Shown here piece after piece: positions 26,196 through 36,476 of a stretch of DNA of 49,155 bases (position 1 is its first letter; each line of letters starts with the position of its first letter). A model generated the notes under the pieces. That model was given only the letters and a program-made list of their open reading frames with translations. It had not been told where the DNA came from and made no database searches. Source of the DNA: Pseudomonas marginalis (GTDB lineage: Bacteria; Pseudomonadota; Gammaproteobacteria; Pseudomonadales; Pseudomonadaceae); assembly GCF_001645105.1 (NCBI RefSeq), contig NZ_LKEG01000036.1:1-49155 (forward strand), in the 5' to 3' direction. A program made the position numbers and the translations under genes.

Positions 26196-29100
26196 ATGGC
26201 GTTCTTCACCGCAGCCAGCAAGGCCGACTTCCAGCATCAACTGCAAGCGGCACTGGCGCAGCACATCAGTGAACAGGCACTGCCACAAGTGGCGCTGTTC
26301 GCTGAGCAATTCTTCGGCATTATTTCCCTGGACGAACTGACCCAGCGTCGCCTTTCCGACCTGGCCGGTTGCACCCTGTCTGCCTGGCGCCTGCTTGAGC
26401 GCTTTGACCACACCCAACCGCAAGTGCGGGTCTACAACCCCGATTACGAACGTCATGGCTGGCAGTCGACCCACACCGCGGTCGAAGTGCTGCACCATGA
26501 CCTGCCATTCCTGGTGGACTCGGTACGTACCGAGCTGAACCGCCGTGGCTACAGCATCCACACCCTGCAGACCACCGTGCTCAGCGTACGCCGTGGCGCC
26601 AAGGGCGAGTTGCTGGAAATCCTCCCCAAAGGCACCCAGGGCGACGGTATCCAGCAAGAATCGCTGATGTACCTGGAAATCGACCGTTGCGCCAATGCCG
26701 CCGAACTGAACGTGCTGAGCAAAGAGCTTGAGCAGGTACTGGGCGAAGTGCGCGTGGCCGTGGCCGACTTCGAACCGATGAAAGCCAAGGTCCAGGACCT
26801 GCTGGCCGGTATCGACGCCAGCCCGTTCAGCATCGACGGCGAAGAAAAAGCCGAGATCAAGAACTTCCTGGAATGGCTGGTGGGCAACCACTTCACCTTC
26901 CTTGGCTATGAAGAATTCGTGGTACGTGACGAGGCGGATGGCGGTCATATCGAATATGACGCCGATTCCTTCCTCGGTCTGACCAAGCTGCTGCGCGCCG
27001 GTCTCACCGCCGACGACCTGCGCATCGAAGACTACGCCGTGGCCTACCTGCGTGAGCCGACCGTGCTGTCGTTCGCCAAGGCCGCGCACCCAAGCCGCGT
27101 GCACCGTCCGGCGTATCCGGACTACGTGTCGATCCGTGAGATCAGCGCCGACGGCAAGGTCATCAAGGAACACCGTTTCATGGGCCTGTACACCTCGTCG
27201 GTGTATGGCGAAAGCGTGCGGGTCATTCCGTATATCCGTCGCAAGGTCGCGGAAATCGAACGCCGTTCCGGCTTCCAACCCAAGGCTCACCTGGGTAAGG
27301 AACTGGCTCAGGTCGTGGAAGTGCTGCCGCGTGACGACCTGTTCCAGACCCCGGTCGACGAGCTGTTCAGCACCGTGATGTCGATCGTGCAGATCCAGGA
27401 GCGCAACAAGATCCGCGTGTTCCTGCGCAAAGACCCGTACGGTCGTTTCTGCTACTGCCTGGCCTACGTGCCGCGCGACATCTATTCCACCGAAGTGCGC
27501 CAGAAGATCCAGCAAGTGCTGATGGATCGCCTGAAGGCCTCGGACTGCGAATTCTGGACCTTCTTCTCCGAATCCGTGCTGGCGCGTGTGCAGCTGATTC
27601 TGCGAGTCGACCCGAAGAACCGCCTGGACATAGACCCGCTGCAACTGGAAAAAGAAGTGGTGCAGGCCTGCCGCAGCTGGCAGGACGACTACTCCAACCT
27701 GGTCGTGGAAAGCTTTGGCGAAGCGCACGGCACCAACGTGCTGGCCGACTTCCCGAAAGGCTTCCCGGCGGGCTACCGCGAGCGTTTTGCCGCGCATTCG
27801 GCCGTGGTCGACATGCAGCATTTGCTCAGCCTGACCGAAGCCAACCCGCTGGTCATGAGCTTCTACCAGCCGCTGGGCCAGGTCTCCGGCCAGCGCGAGC
27901 TGCATTGCAAGCTCTACCATGCGGACACCCCGCTGGCGCTGTCCGACGTGTTGCCGATCCTGGAAAACCTCGGCCTTCGCGTGCTGGGCGAATTCCCGTA
28001 CCGCCTGCGTCACGCCAATGGTCGTGAGTTCTGGATCCATGATTTTGCGTTCATTGCCGCCGAAGGCGTGAACCTGGATATCCAGCAGCTTAACGACACC
28101 CTGCAAGACGCGTTCGTGCACATCGTGCATGGCGACGCCGAGAACGATGCGTTCAACCGCCTGGTACTCACCGCCGGCCTGCCATGGCGCGACGTGGCGC
28201 TGCTGCGTGCTTACGCCCGTTACCTGAAGCAGATCCGCCTGGGCTTCGACCTGGGTTACATCGCCAGCACCCTGAACAACCACACCGACATCGCCCGCGA
28301 GTTGACCCGGTTGTTCAAGACCCGCTTCTATCTGGCGCGCAAGCTCACCGCCGAAGACCTGGAAGACAAGCAGCAACGCCTGGAGCAAGCGATCCTCACC
28401 GCCCTGGACGATGTTCAGGTGCTCAACGAAGACCGCATCCTGCGTCGCTACCTGGACCTGATCAAGGCCACCCTGCGCACCAACTTCTACCAAACCGACG
28501 CCAACGGCCAGAACAAGTCGTACTTCAGCTTCAAGTTCAACCCGCACGCGATTCCTGAATTGCCTAAGCCAGTGCCGAAGTTTGAAATCTTCGTGTACTC
28601 GCCACGCGTCGAAGGCGTGCACCTGCGCTTTGGCAACGTCGCGCGCGGCGGCCTGCGTTGGTCCGACCGTGAAGAAGACTTCCGCACCGAAGTGCTTGGC
28701 CTGGTGAAAGCCCAGCAAGTGAAGAACTCGGTGATCGTGCCCGTCGGTGCGAAGGGCGGCTTCCTGCCGCGTCGCCTGCCATTGGGCGGCAGCCGGGACG
28801 AGATCGCGGCCGAGGGCATCGCCTGCTACCGCATCTTCATTTCCGGCCTGTTGGACATCACCGACAACCTGAAGGACGGCGCCCTGGTGCCGCCGGCCAA
28901 CGTCGTGCGTCATGACGACGATGACCCGTACCTGGTCGTGGCAGCGGACAAAGGCACGGCAACCTTCTCCGACATCGCCAACGGTATCGCCATCGACTAC
29001 GGCTTCTGGCTGGGTGATGCGTTCGCTTCCGGTGGTTCCGCCGGTTACGACCACAAGAAAATGGGCATCACCGCCAAAGGCGCGTGGGTCGGTGTGCAGC

Positions 29101-31055
29101 GTCACTTCCGTGAGCGCGGCATCAATGTGCAGGAAGACAGCATCACGGTCGTGGGCGTCGGCGACATGGCCGGCGACGTGTTCGGTAACGGCCTGTTGAT
29201 GTCCGATAAGCTGCAACTGGTCGCGGCCTTCAACCACTTGCATATCTTCATCGATCCAAACCCGAACCCGGCGACCAGCTTCGTCGAGCGTCAGCGCATG
29301 TTCGAGCTGCCGCGTTCGGCCTGGACCGACTACGACACCAGCATCATGTCCGAAGGCGGCGGTATCTTCTCGCGCAGCGCGAAGAGCATTGCCATCTCGC
29401 CACAGATGAAAGAACGCTTCGACATCTCAGCCGACAAGCTGACCCCGACCGAACTGCTGAACGCCCTGCTCAAGGCGCCGGTGGACCTGTTGTGGAACGG
29501 CGGTATCGGTACCTACGTCAAGGCCAGCACCGAAAGCCACGCCGATGTCGGCGACAAGGCCAACGATGCGCTGCGCGTGAACGGTAACGAGCTGCGCTGC
29601 AAGGTGGTGGGCGAGGGCGGTAACCTCGGCATGACCCAGTTGGGTCGTGTGGAGTTCGGCCTCAATGGCGGCGGTTCCAACACCGACTTCATCGACAACG
29701 CCGGTGGCGTGGACTGCTCCGACCACGAAGTGAACATCAAGATCCTGCTCAACGAAGTGGTGCAGGCCGGTGACATGACCGACAAGCAGCGCAACCAGTT
29801 GCTGGCGAGCATGACCGACGAAGTCGGCCACCTGGTGTTGGGCAACAACTACAAGCAGACCCAGGCCCTGTCCCTGGCAGCGCGCCGTGCCTACGAGCGT
29901 GCCGCCGAGTACAAGCGCCTGATGAGCGATCTGGAAGGCCGTGGCAAGCTGGACCGCGCCATCGAGTACCTGCCAACCGAGGAGCAGCTTGTAGAGCGCG
30001 CCGCGAACGGCAAGGGCCTGACCCGTCCGGAGCTGTCGGTGCTGATCTCGTACAGCAAGATCGACCTCAAGGAAGCGCTGCTCAAGTCGCTGGTGCCGGA
30101 TGACGAGTACCTGACCCGTGACATGGAGACCGCGTTCCCACCGAGCCTGGTGGCCAAGTTCTCCGAGGCCATGCGTCGTCACCGCCTCAAGCGCGAGATC
30201 GTCAGCACCCAGATCGCCAACGACCTGGTCAACCACATGGGCATCACCTTCGTTCAACGACTCAAAGAGTCGACCGGCATGAGCCCGGCGAACGTGGCGG
30301 GCGCTTATGTGATCGTGCGTGACATCTTCCATCTCCCGCACTGGTTCCGTCAGATCGAAGCGCTGGACCACCAGGTCTCCGCTGACGTGCAATTGCAGTT
30401 GATGGACGAACTGATGCGCCTGGGCCGCCGCGCTACGCGCTGGTTCCTGCGCAGCCGTCGCAACGAGCAGGACGCTGGCCGTGACACCGCGCACTTCGGT
30501 CCGCACCTGGCCGCGTTGGGCCTCAAGCTCGACGAACTGCTGGAAGGCCCGACCCGCGAAGGTTGGCAGAACCGCTACCAGGCCTACACCGAAGCGGGTG
30601 TGCCTGAGCTGTTGGCGCGCATGGTTGCAGGCACTACCCACCTGTACACCTTGCTGCCGATCATCGAAGCCGCCGACGTCACCGGGCACGACGCCGCTGA
30701 AGTGGCCAAGGCCTACTTCGCCGTCGGCAGCGCCCTGGACCTGCCGTGGTACCTGCAGCAGATCAGCGATCTGCCGGTGGCCAACAACTGGCAGGCCCAG
30801 GCCCGTGAAGCGTTCCGCGATGATGTGGACTGGCAGCAACGCGCGATTACCATCTCCGTCCTGCAAATGGCCGACGCGCCAGAAGACATGGAAGCCCGCG
30901 TGGCCTTGTGGCTTGAGCAGCACAAGGACATGGCCGATCGCTGGGTCGCGATGATGGTGGAGATCCGTGCTGCGGTCGGCACGGACTACGCCATGTATGC
31001 GGTGGCCAACCGTGAGCTGCTGGACCTGGCGTTGAGCGGTCAGTCGGTGCTGTAA
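26196..31055 (+). CDS. gdhB: NAD-specific glutamate dehydrogenase, large (about 180 kDa) type
   Basis: A 1,619-residue enzyme that deaminates L-glutamate to 2-oxoglutarate and ammonia with NAD, used to catabolise glutamate and amino acids that feed into it, such as arginine in pseudomonads. The length matches the P. aeruginosa GdhB class. The long N-terminal part (about 1-730) is regulatory. The catalytic core has [18 protein letters not shown] (near 815), VPVGAKGGF with the catalytic lysine (about 849) and the NAD-binding [13 protein letters not shown] (about 986). The Shine-Dalgarno is GCGGAG. It is monocistronic and ends in a strong terminator. By family knowledge it is allosterically controlled by arginine and related metabolites. 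Confidence 0.97.
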   Translation: MAFFTAASKADFQHQLQAALAQHISEQALPQVALFAEQFFGIISLDELTQRRLSDLAGCTLSAWRLLERFDHTQPQVRVYNPDYERHGWQSTHTAVEVLHHDLPFLVDSVRTELNRRGYSIHTLQTTVLSVRRGAKGELLEILPKGTQGDGIQQESLMYLEIDRCANAAELNVLSKELEQVLGEVRVAVADFEPMKAKVQDLLAGIDASPFSIDGEEKAEIKNFLEWLVGNHFTFLGYEEFVVRDEADGGHIEYDADSFLGLTKLLRAGLTADDLRIEDYAVAYLREPTVLSFAKAAHPSRVHRPAYPDYVSIREISADGKVIKEHRFMGLYTSSVYGESVRVIPYIRRKVAEIERRSGFQPKAHLGKELAQVVEVLPRDDLFQTPVDELFSTVMSIVQIQERNKIRVFLRKDPYGRFCYCLAYVPRDIYSTEVRQKIQQVLMDRLKASDCEFWTFFSESVLARVQLILRVDPKNRLDIDPLQLEKEVVQACRSWQDDYSNLVVESFGEAHGTNVLADFPKGFPAGYRERFAAHSAVVDMQHLLSLTEANPLVMSFYQPLGQVSGQRELHCKLYHADTPLALSDVLPILENLGLRVLGEFPYRLRHANGREFWIHDFAFIAAEGVNLDIQQLNDTLQDAFVHIVHGDAENDAFNRLVLTAGLPWRDVALLRAYARYLKQIRLGFDLGYIASTLNNHTDIARELTRLFKTRFYLARKLTAEDLEDKQQRLEQAILTALDDVQVLNEDRILRRYLDLIKATLRTNFYQTDANGQNKSYFSFKFNPHAIPELPKPVPKFEIFVYSPRVEGVHLRFGNVARGGLRWSDREEDFRTEVLGLVKAQQVKNSVIVPVGAKGGFLPRRLPLGGSRDEIAAEGIACYRIFISGLLDITDNLKDGALVPPANVVRHDDDDPYLVVAADKGTATFSDIANGIAIDYGFWLGDAFASGGSAGYDHKKMGITAKGAWVGVQRHFRERGINVQEDSITVVGVGDMAGDVFGNGLLMSDKLQLVAAFNHLHIFIDPNPNPATSFVERQRMFELPRSAWTDYDTSIMSEGGGIFSRSAKSIAISPQMKERFDISADKLTPTELLNALLKAPVDLLWNGGIGTYVKASTESHADVGDKANDALRVNGNELRCKVVGEGGNLGMTQLGRVEFGLNGGGSNTDFIDNAGGVDCSDHEVNIKILLNEVVQAGDMTDKQRNQLLASMTDEVGHLVLGNNYKQTQALSLAARRAYERAAEYKRLMSDLEGRGKLDRAIEYLPTEEQLVERAANGKGLTRPELSVLISYSKIDLKEALLKSLVPDDEYLTRDMETAFPPSLVAKFSEAMRRHRLKREIVSTQIANDLVNHMGITFVQRLKESTGMSPANVAGAYVIVRDIFHLPHWFRQIEALDHQVSADVQLQLMDELMRLGRRATRWFLRSRRNEQDAGRDTAHFGPHLAALGLKLDELLEGPTREGWQNRYQAYTEAGVPELLARMVAGTTHLYTLLPIIEAADVTGHDAAEVAKAYFAVGSALDLPWYLQQISDLPVANNWQAQAREAFRDDVDWQQRAITISVLQMADAPEDMEARVALWLEQHKDMADRWVAMMVEIRAAVGTDYAMYAVANRELLDLALSGQSVL

Positions 31056-31077
31056 GCGGTTTGACTTAGCAGGACAG

Positions 31078-31111
31078 AAAGCCCCGTATCGTGAGATACG
31101 GGGCTTTTTTT
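31078..31111 (+). terminator. Intrinsic terminator of gdhB
   Basis: AAAGCCCCGTATC-GTGA-GATACGGGGCTTT followed by more T residues: a perfect 13-bp stem with a 4-base loop and a 7-T tail, 22 bp after the stop codon. Confidence 0.95.
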
Positions 31112-31115
31112 AGAC

Positions 31116-31751
31116 CTAAAAACCGGCATTAACCAGGCACGGCTGGATGACTCTTTTCAAGCCGTTGTTGTTTGCAGGCAATAAGAACGTTGCGGTCAGC
31201 GGTTTGTCACCCTCTTTGGCGGGCGCTATTGAAAGTTTGAGTGTTTGACCGCGTGAGGCGTCGCTGGCCCAGTAGGCTAATTCGTCATGCGCAACAGCAG
31301 CACTGAGCGCAAATATCGTACCGATCTGGAACGCTCCGCCGTAAGTCCAGACGCCGTTTACCGAGTGATCGACGGCCGTGCGTGTCGCCGTAGTGATGCG
31401 CAACGGCCCATTGGCGCTGGCGTCTGGACCTTCGAAGGGGGCGACGTCAAAGCCCAGCGCTGCCGGTGTGATCTGCAGCGCAATACTGGCAGTGGGGCTC
31501 TTTGGGAAGCAGCTGATCTCAAGGCTGGCCTTGACGTGATAGTCGCCGTAAGCGCTGTCACCGAACGTACGGGCGGTTAGCATCGGGCTATCCGCGTAGG
31601 GTTGTTCAAGCAACCACACGGGGGCTGCCGGGGTGATGATGTCAGTCCCGGCAGTTAAAGCGTCACCGGCTCGTACGGAGAGATTGAACTGCGTAACGAC
31701 CAGGGCGGCGGTGACCAGTGCGAAAGTGAGGGGTTGCATCGTGCTATTCAT
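31116..31751 (-). CDS. Hypothetical secreted protein, 211 residues
   Basis: An exported protein: residues 1-28 form a signal peptide (hydrophobic LTFALVTAALVV, cleavage near VRA). The mature domain appears beta-rich and has only two cysteines, in ISCFPKS and QPCLVN, placed to form one disulfide. I do not recognise the family; no catalytic motif is visible. Start may be the ATG at 31751 or the one at 31739 (GGATGA 8 bp before it). Its 3' end runs up to the gdhB terminator, which could stop transcription from this side too. No obvious partner gene. Confidence 0.75.
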   Translation of the reverse strand: MNSTMQPLTFALVTAALVVTQFNLSVRAGDALTAGTDIITPAAPVWLLEQPYADSPMLTARTFGDSAYGDYHVKASLEISCFPKSPTASIALQITPAALGFDVAPFEGPDASANGPLRITTATRTAVDHSVNGVWTYGGAFQIGTIFALSAAVAHDELAYWASDASRGQTLKLSIAPAKEGDKPLTATFLLPANNNGLKRVIQPCLVNAGF

Positions 31752-31843
31752 CCGCGTTCAAGGCTTTAGGAATGAATACAGTTTTGCAGGTCTATAACCG
31801 TCCGTGCTGTCGGTCATTTCGTAGATCAGCGTTGTAATTGTAG

Positions 31844-32551
31844 TCAGTCAGGGTGGGCCATCTGGCCATCGTGGCTCAGCAATTTGGCTTCCAGGTGATC
31901 CAGATGTTGGGTCATCAGGTTTATTGCGCTGTTCACATCGCGTTGTTCTACTGCATCCACAATCGCTTCATGCTCTTGCCACGCGCAATAGGTGCACGCC
32001 TTCGCTTCGTACTGGGCAATGATCAAGGAGGTTAACGGCACCAGGCTGTTGAGAAATTGCGCCAAGGGCGCATTACGCGCCATCGCTGCGAGTTGCAGGT
32101 GGAATTCTCCGGAGAGGCGAATGGCTGGCCCGCGTTGGTCCCGTTCAATATGCTCACGCTCCCGAGCAATCAGTTCGCGCAAATGCCGGATCTGCGCCGA
32201 CGTGGCCTGCGCGCTGGCCAATTGCACCACGGTGATTTCCGTCAGTCGCCGCGCTTCCAGAATTTCCCGGGTTTGCTGCGTATCCGGCGCCGCCACTTGG
32301 GCGCGCTGGTTGGGGCGCAGGATGATCACTTGCTGATGGGACAGCTTTGCCAACACGCGGCGAATCACGCTGCGGCTCACACCGAAGGTCTCGCCCAGGC
32401 CTTCTTCGGTAAAGCGGCTGGACGGGACAATGCGTTGCTCGAGGATGGCGTCGAACAGCCGTGGGTAGATGTCGTCCACCGACGGTTTTTTACCGGCGAC
32501 CAGGCGCAGGGCAGGGAGGATAGGGTCGTATTGCAGGGCGTGGGCGGTCAT
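31844..32551 (-). CDS. GntR family regulator with FCD domain (second of a pair)
   Basis: A 235-residue repressor-type protein. The winged helix lies at about 25-90 (EEGLGETFGVSRSVIRRVLAKL) and the all-helical FCD ligand domain follows, with metal/ligand-type residues in EFHLQLAAMARN, HEAIVDAVEQRD and MTQHLDHLE. The ATG at 32551 is chosen because GGAG lies 7 bp before it. It begins 17 bp after the stop of another FCD-type GntR gene, so the two form an operon. Ligand and targets cannot be read from the sequence; metabolic catabolism genes are usual for this family. Confidence 0.88.
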   Translation of the reverse strand: MTAHALQYDPILPALRLVAGKKPSVDDIYPRLFDAILEQRIVPSSRFTEEGLGETFGVSRSVIRRVLAKLSHQQVIILRPNQRAQVAAPDTQQTREILEARRLTEITVVQLASAQATSAQIRHLRELIAREREHIERDQRGPAIRLSGEFHLQLAAMARNAPLAQFLNSLVPLTSLIIAQYEAKACTYCAWQEHEAIVDAVEQRDVNSAINLMTQHLDHLEAKLLSHDGQMAHPD

Positions 32552-32568
32552 GGCCTGTCTCCAAAAAA

Positions 32569-33270
32569 TCAACTGCCCAGATGGTCATCCGGGATGTTCA
32601 GGCGAATACCCATGCGCAGGCCTTCCTGGAGGATATGCCGACGCATCTCGGCACTGGCCAAGGCGCTGTTCTTATTGCGGATGGCACGCACCACCGCTTC
32701 ATTCTCCTGCAGGCGCTCAGCCAGGTGCTCGGGGGAGTTGCGCAGCACCTGGGCGCTTTGCTTGAGGGCATTGCTGGTTTGTTGCACCACGTTCTGGAAA
32801 ATCGGATTGGAGGTGAGGGCGAACAGCTCTTCGTGGAAGCCGATGTAGGCGTTCATCCCGGCTTCGGCGTCGCCGGCGTCGAGGGCTTCGCGCATGTCCA
32901 TCAGGGTCAGGCGCAGTTGGCCGACCTCCTTGCTGCTGATGGACTGGGCCACCAGGCCGACAATGAACGGTTCAAGGGTGTAGCGCAGTTGCAGGATGTC
33001 TTCCAGGCTGGCGTCGGCCACTGCATCGCTGGATTGCGGTTCGCTGACACTGGTTTCCAACACCACCACGCCTTTGCCCGGCATGGAGCGCACCAGGCCG
33101 AGGGTCTCCAGCACGATCACTGCTTCGCGCAGGCTGGGGCGGCTGATACCCATTTGTTCGGCCAGTTCACGCTGGCCGGGCAGCATTTCCCCACGGCGCC
33201 ACTGGCCACGCGCCAAGGCGGCACGGAGTTTTTCTACCACTGAATTGACGACGGTTGAGGTGCTGATCAC
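32569..33270 (-). CDS. FadR/GntR family regulator with FCD domain (first of a pair)
   Basis: A 233-residue regulator. The HTH is in LAEQMGISRPSLREAVIVLE, followed by the wing GLVRSMPGKGVVV, then an FCD domain (LRYTLEPFIVGLVAQ, FHEELFALTSN). The start is a GTG at 33270 with AAGGAG 8 bp upstream; the open frame extends to a TTG at 33312 without a ribosome site. It is transcribed toward the second GntR gene and lies downstream of the DctA-type transporter gene, separated by a REPIN. A role in controlling that transporter is a guess from position. Confidence 0.88.
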   Translation of the reverse strand: MISTSTVVNSVVEKLRAALARGQWRRGEMLPGQRELAEQMGISRPSLREAVIVLETLGLVRSMPGKGVVVLETSVSEPQSSDAVADASLEDILQLRYTLEPFIVGLVAQSISSKEVGQLRLTLMDMREALDAGDAEAGMNAYIGFHEELFALTSNPIFQNVVQQTSNALKQSAQVLRNSPEHLAERLQENEAVVRAIRNKNSALASAEMRRHILQEGLRMGIRLNIPDDHLGS

Positions 33271-33323
33271 GTCGATGGCTCCTTGATGTTGCACATACGG
33301 TGGTGAATCCAACGAAGATCTAC

Positions 33324-33413
33324 TGTGGGAGCTGGCTTGCCAGCGATGGCGGTGTGTCAGTCGCCGGGTGTGCAGGCTGATTCACCGCTATCGGGAGCAA
33401 GCCCCCTCCCACC
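33324..33413. repeat. Hybrid REPIN with two different REP arms
   Basis: The left arm is TGTGGGAGCTGGCTTGCCAG with GCGATGGC, and the right arm is the complement of GTGGGAGGGGGCTTGCTCCC with GATAGCGG. The two arms belong to different REP variants but still pair imperfectly. It lies between the GntR gene and the DctA-type gene. Confidence 0.85.
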
Positions 33414-33431
33414 TTTAGCCGGCGGTGTTCA

Positions 33432-34742
33432 CTAGAATTCCTGATGCGCCGGCAACACCGGCTTCTTGGCCTGGAAGGCATAACCTTGCTGGCCGTCCAG
33501 CACCTTGTTGGCACGCTGGATATCGATGTCTTTCTCCCAGCGCGCAATGGCCACGGTCGCCACGCAGTTGCCGATCAGGTTGGTCAATGCGCGACCGATG
33601 CCCATGAACCAATCCACCGCCAGTACCAGCACCAGGCCCACCACCGGAATCGCCGGGATGGCGGTGAGGGTCGCTGCCAGAATCACCAGCGCTGAACCGG
33701 GGATTCCGTGGGCGCCCTTGGACGTGATCAGCGACACCAGCAGGATCGTCATCAGATCGGTCATCGACAGCGGCGTGCCGGTGGCGTTGGCGATGAAGAC
33801 GATAGCCAGGGTCAGGTAGATCGAGAAACCGTCGAGGTTGAACGAATAGCCCGTCGGAATCACCAGGCCCACGGTAGAGCTGCCGATACCCAGGTGCTCA
33901 AGCTTGCGCATGATTTGTGGCAGCACGGCGTCGGAGGAGGCGGTGCCCATCACGATCAGCAGTTCTTCACGCAGGTATTTGAGCAGCGGCAACATGCGCA
34001 GGCCGGACAGGCGCATCACCAGGCCAAGGATCAGCCCGACGAAGGCAAGGCACGTCAGGTAGAACAGGCCCACCAGGCTGCCCAGGTGTTGCAGGGAGTC
34101 CAGCCCGTAGGTGCTGGTGGTGAAGGCGATCGCACCAAACACACCGATGGGCGCCAGGCGCACGATCATGCCCATGATGCGGAAGATCACATGGCTCAGC
34201 TCATTGATCAGCCGCGAGATGCCTGAGGCCGCTTCGCCCACGAGGTTCAACGCACTGCCGAACAACACTGAAAACAGCAGCACTTGCAGCACGTTGTTGT
34301 CGGCAAAGGCGCCGATCACTGAGTTGGGGATCAGGTCCATCAGGAATTGGCTGGTGCCGCGGATATGCTGGCCCTTGTCGGCCAGTTCATTGAGGCCAGC
34401 GGACGACAGCTGCTCCAAATGGATATTGGCGCCGGTGCCGATACCGGTGCTGAAGGCCATGACCAGGCCGATCACCAGCGCGACGGTGGTCAATACTTCA
34501 AAGTAGATCACCGACTTGAGGCCGATGCGGCCGACTTTCTTCAAGTCGCCGGCACCGGAAATGCCGCTGACCACCACGCAGAATACGATCAGGCCGATCA
34601 GCATTTTGATCAGCTTGATAAAGCCGTCACCCAAGGGTTTGAGTTGCGAGGAAAATTCGGGAAGGGCCAGGCCGCAGACTACGCCTAGCATCAGGCCAAT
34701 CACGACTTGCAGGAAAATCGAACGCGAGCACCATCTGAGCAT
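33432..34742 (-). CDS. dctA: DctA-type C4-dicarboxylate:cation symporter
   Basis: A 436-residue inner-membrane transporter of the dicarboxylate/amino acid:cation symporter (DAACS) family, importing succinate, fumarate, malate or similar acids. Eight helices and two re-entrant loops are expected; family motifs visible are LVIPTGYSFNLDG, MGTASSDAVLPQIM in the serine-rich loop, and SKGAHGIPGSALVIL. Pseudomonads carry several such paralogues and the substrate is not certain. It is followed by a REPIN and two GntR genes on the same strand. Upstream, CCCTGG-TGGTT-CCAGGG (34764-34780) is a perfect small palindrome in the leader, and GGTCATACC (34793-34801) resembles an FCD-GntR operator. Confidence 0.88.
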   Translation of the reverse strand: MLRWCSRSIFLQVVIGLMLGVVCGLALPEFSSQLKPLGDGFIKLIKMLIGLIVFCVVVSGISGAGDLKKVGRIGLKSVIYFEVLTTVALVIGLVMAFSTGIGTGANIHLEQLSSAGLNELADKGQHIRGTSQFLMDLIPNSVIGAFADNNVLQVLLFSVLFGSALNLVGEAASGISRLINELSHVIFRIMGMIVRLAPIGVFGAIAFTTSTYGLDSLQHLGSLVGLFYLTCLAFVGLILGLVMRLSGLRMLPLLKYLREELLIVMGTASSDAVLPQIMRKLEHLGIGSSTVGLVIPTGYSFNLDGFSIYLTLAIVFIANATGTPLSMTDLMTILLVSLITSKGAHGIPGSALVILAATLTAIPAIPVVGLVLVLAVDWFMGIGRALTNLIGNCVATVAIARWEKDIDIQRANKVLDGQQGYAFQAKKPVLPAHQEF

Positions 34743-34974
34743 GGGAGGGATCTCTATTCGGTGCCCTGGTGGTTCCAGGGCTTAATTGTTGTGGTCATAC
34801 CGGTAAGTCCAGTGCGTCGCCAGTCTAGGCCAGGTATTTTTGAAATAACAAGTCATTATTCATCGGTTGACGGGTCCCGGTCTGACCAGTTGGTCGCCGA
34901 AGGCGATGCTTGAGCGGTTGGCGACGTGGAATTTTTTTCGCTTATCATCCGTCGCTCGGCACAGGAGGTGATGG

Positions 34975-35604
34975 ATGGACACACCAGGACTGACCCTTGA
35001 TGAAACCGGGCAGTCCCACTGCACCTGGCGCACGGCCGCGCCGGAATACCCGCGTTATCACGACGCGGAGTGGGGCGTGCCGGTGGCGGATGATATCCAG
35101 CTGTACGAGAAGATCTGCCTGGAAGGCTTTCAGGCCGGCATGGCCTGGATCACCATTTTGCGCAAGCGCGAGCAGTTCCGCGTGGCGTTCGAAGGGTTTG
35201 ATTTTCGCCGGGTGGCGCAGTATGGCGACGCGGATATCGAGCGGCTGATGCAGGACCCAGGCATCGTGCGCAATCGGGCCAAGATCGTCTCCACGATCAA
35301 CAATGCGCGCCGGGCGTGTGAGTTGGTGGATGAAACCGGTTCGCTGGCGCGCTGGTTGTGGGCGTTCGAGCCTGGTGAGGAAGAGCGTCCGGCGGTGGTG
35401 GACATGGCGTATTGGACGGGGAATCCCACGTCGCCGGCTTCGGTGCGTTTGTCCAAAGCGTTGAAGAAACGGGGTTGGACGTTTGTGGGGCCGACCACGA
35501 TGTATGCGTTGATGCAGGCGATGGGGATGGTCAATGATCATCTGGAAGGGTGCGCTTGTCGGTCAAGGATCGAAGACCTGCGCCGCCAGTTTGAACGGCC
35601 CTGA
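34975..35604 (+). CDS. tag: DNA-3-methyladenine glycosylase I
   Basis: A 209-residue base-excision enzyme that removes 3-methyladenine from alkylated DNA. The zinc-snap ligands are all present: Cys16 (HCTW), His29 (YHDAEWG), and His189 and Cys193 (NDHLEGC). The conserved YEKICLEGFQAGMAW segment holds the base-binding Glu. The start codon is preceded by AGGAGGTGAT, an almost complete anti-16S match, so translation should be strong. Monocistronic. Confidence 0.96.
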   Translation: MDTPGLTLDETGQSHCTWRTAAPEYPRYHDAEWGVPVADDIQLYEKICLEGFQAGMAWITILRKREQFRVAFEGFDFRRVAQYGDADIERLMQDPGIVRNRAKIVSTINNARRACELVDETGSLARWLWAFEPGEEERPAVVDMAYWTGNPTSPASVRLSKALKKRGWTFVGPTTMYALMQAMGMVNDHLEGCACRSRIEDLRRQFERP

Positions 35605-35663
35605 TTCACCGCTCTCGCTTCGCATCGTGGTTAGCGTGGTTGCTGCATCGTTGTATCGATACG

Positions 35664-36065
35664 TTATTTTGGTAGGGGGGTAAGCACTTCCGCCTTGTCA
35701 TCCAGCACCATCACCACCAGCAACTTGGCCGGTTGGGTCTGGCTGGCATTGCTCGATTCGAAGTGCCGCGAACCTGCCGGTTCGTAGAACGATTCACCGA
35801 CCTTGTAGGTTTTAGCTTTCTCGTCATTCACCCGCGAGGTGATCGCGCCTTCGAGCACGTAGGCCACGGCGGTGCCGGTGTGGCTGTGGGGCACGGTGGC
35901 CTGGCCGGGGGCGTAATCGACGGTGAGCATGATGGTTTTCTTGCCGGGCACATGGGGCAAGGCGTGCTCTTGGAGCACGTTGATCGACTCTTGGTTGTAC
36001 ACCGGTTCGTGGGCAAAGGCGCTGAGCGAGGCGAGCATCAGCGAGGTAGCGAGCAGTCGTTTCAT
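35664..36065 (-). CDS. Exported cupin-domain protein
   Basis: A 133-residue periplasmic cupin. Residues 1-18 are a signal peptide (cleavage after AFA). Both cupin motifs are complete: His60, His62 and Glu72 in VPHSHTGTAVAYVLEG, and G90, P96, G98, His101 and Asn105 in the second, giving the usual metal site. Such single-domain cupins bind Fe or Mn and can be dioxygenases or isomerases, often acting on quinones or small aromatics; the substrate here is unknown. It has its own promoter element at 36098-36158 shared with two neighbouring genes around the MocR regulator, so it probably belongs to that regulon. Confidence 0.88.
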   Translation of the reverse strand: MKRLLATSLMLASLSAFAHEPVYNQESINVLQEHALPHVPGKKTIMLTVDYAPGQATVPHSHTGTAVAYVLEGAITSRVNDEKAKTYKVGESFYEPAGSRHFESSNASQTQPAKLLVVMVLDDKAEVLTPLPK

Positions 36066-36097
36066 GGCGAGGTTTCCGAGTCGTTCGAGACCGCTTC

Positions 36098-36158
36098 ACC
36101 CTACGCCGCGATGCCTGGGTGACCAATGACCAATCCCGGCGAAGACCAGGAGACCAAT
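36098..36158 (-). promoter_or_regulatory. Candidate MocR-controlled promoter of the cupin gene
   Basis: On the minus strand a 38-bp block (36158 to 36121) carries ATTGGTC, then 24 bp after its first base a tandem ATTGGTCATTGGTC. The last TTGGTC (36121-36126) serves as -35; exactly 17 bp on is TAGGGT (36098-36103) as -10. The ATG is 55 bp from the block. The same layout precedes the monooxygenase and the AhpD-like genes. Confidence 0.7.
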
Positions 36159-36161
36159 GCC

Positions 36162-36443
36162 TCAATGGTCGAAATCCAGGCGCCACGCCAGGTGCTCGCC
36201 GGTCAGTTCGATAAACCCTTGCAGGGCCGGCAATCGGAAGTGCGCAACCAACTGGTCGGCACAGGTCCAGCGGCCGCTGACGGTCCATAGGTCGAGGTCC
36301 TGCGGGTCGCGCTGAACGGCGTAGTCCAGGCAGCCGGGAGCGGTGCGCACGGCGTTGGCTATCTGCTGCAGGCGTTCGCCCAATTCCCTTGAGCGCCCGG
36401 CCGCCGCGCGGACATGGACAGTGTTGCAGGCACAGGCTGGCAT
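36162..36443 (-). CDS. Antibiotic biosynthesis monooxygenase (putative quinol monooxygenase)
   Basis: A 93-residue ABM-fold protein (dimeric alpha-beta barrel) of the YgiN-like quinol monooxygenase group. Family features are the first strand VHVRAAAGRSRELGERLQQ, the central GCLDYAVQRDPQDLDLW and the closing WTCADQLVAHFRLPALQGF. These enzymes oxidise or shuttle quinols without cofactors. It lies between the MocR gene and the cupin gene, with its own promoter of the shared type that overlaps the MocR stop codon. Shine-Dalgarno GGAG precedes the ATG by 9 bp. Confidence 0.85.
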   Translation of the reverse strand: MPACACNTVHVRAAAGRSRELGERLQQIANAVRTAPGCLDYAVQRDPQDLDLWTVSGRWTCADQLVAHFRLPALQGFIELTGEHLAWRLDFDH

Positions 36444-36476
36444 GGCGATGGTCTCCGAGGTCAGGTGTCAGTGCAC

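Noticed and set aside
26166..29243. Open frame of 1,025 codons antisense to gdhB
   Set aside because: Same artefact; the sense frame is an unmistakable glutamate dehydrogenase.
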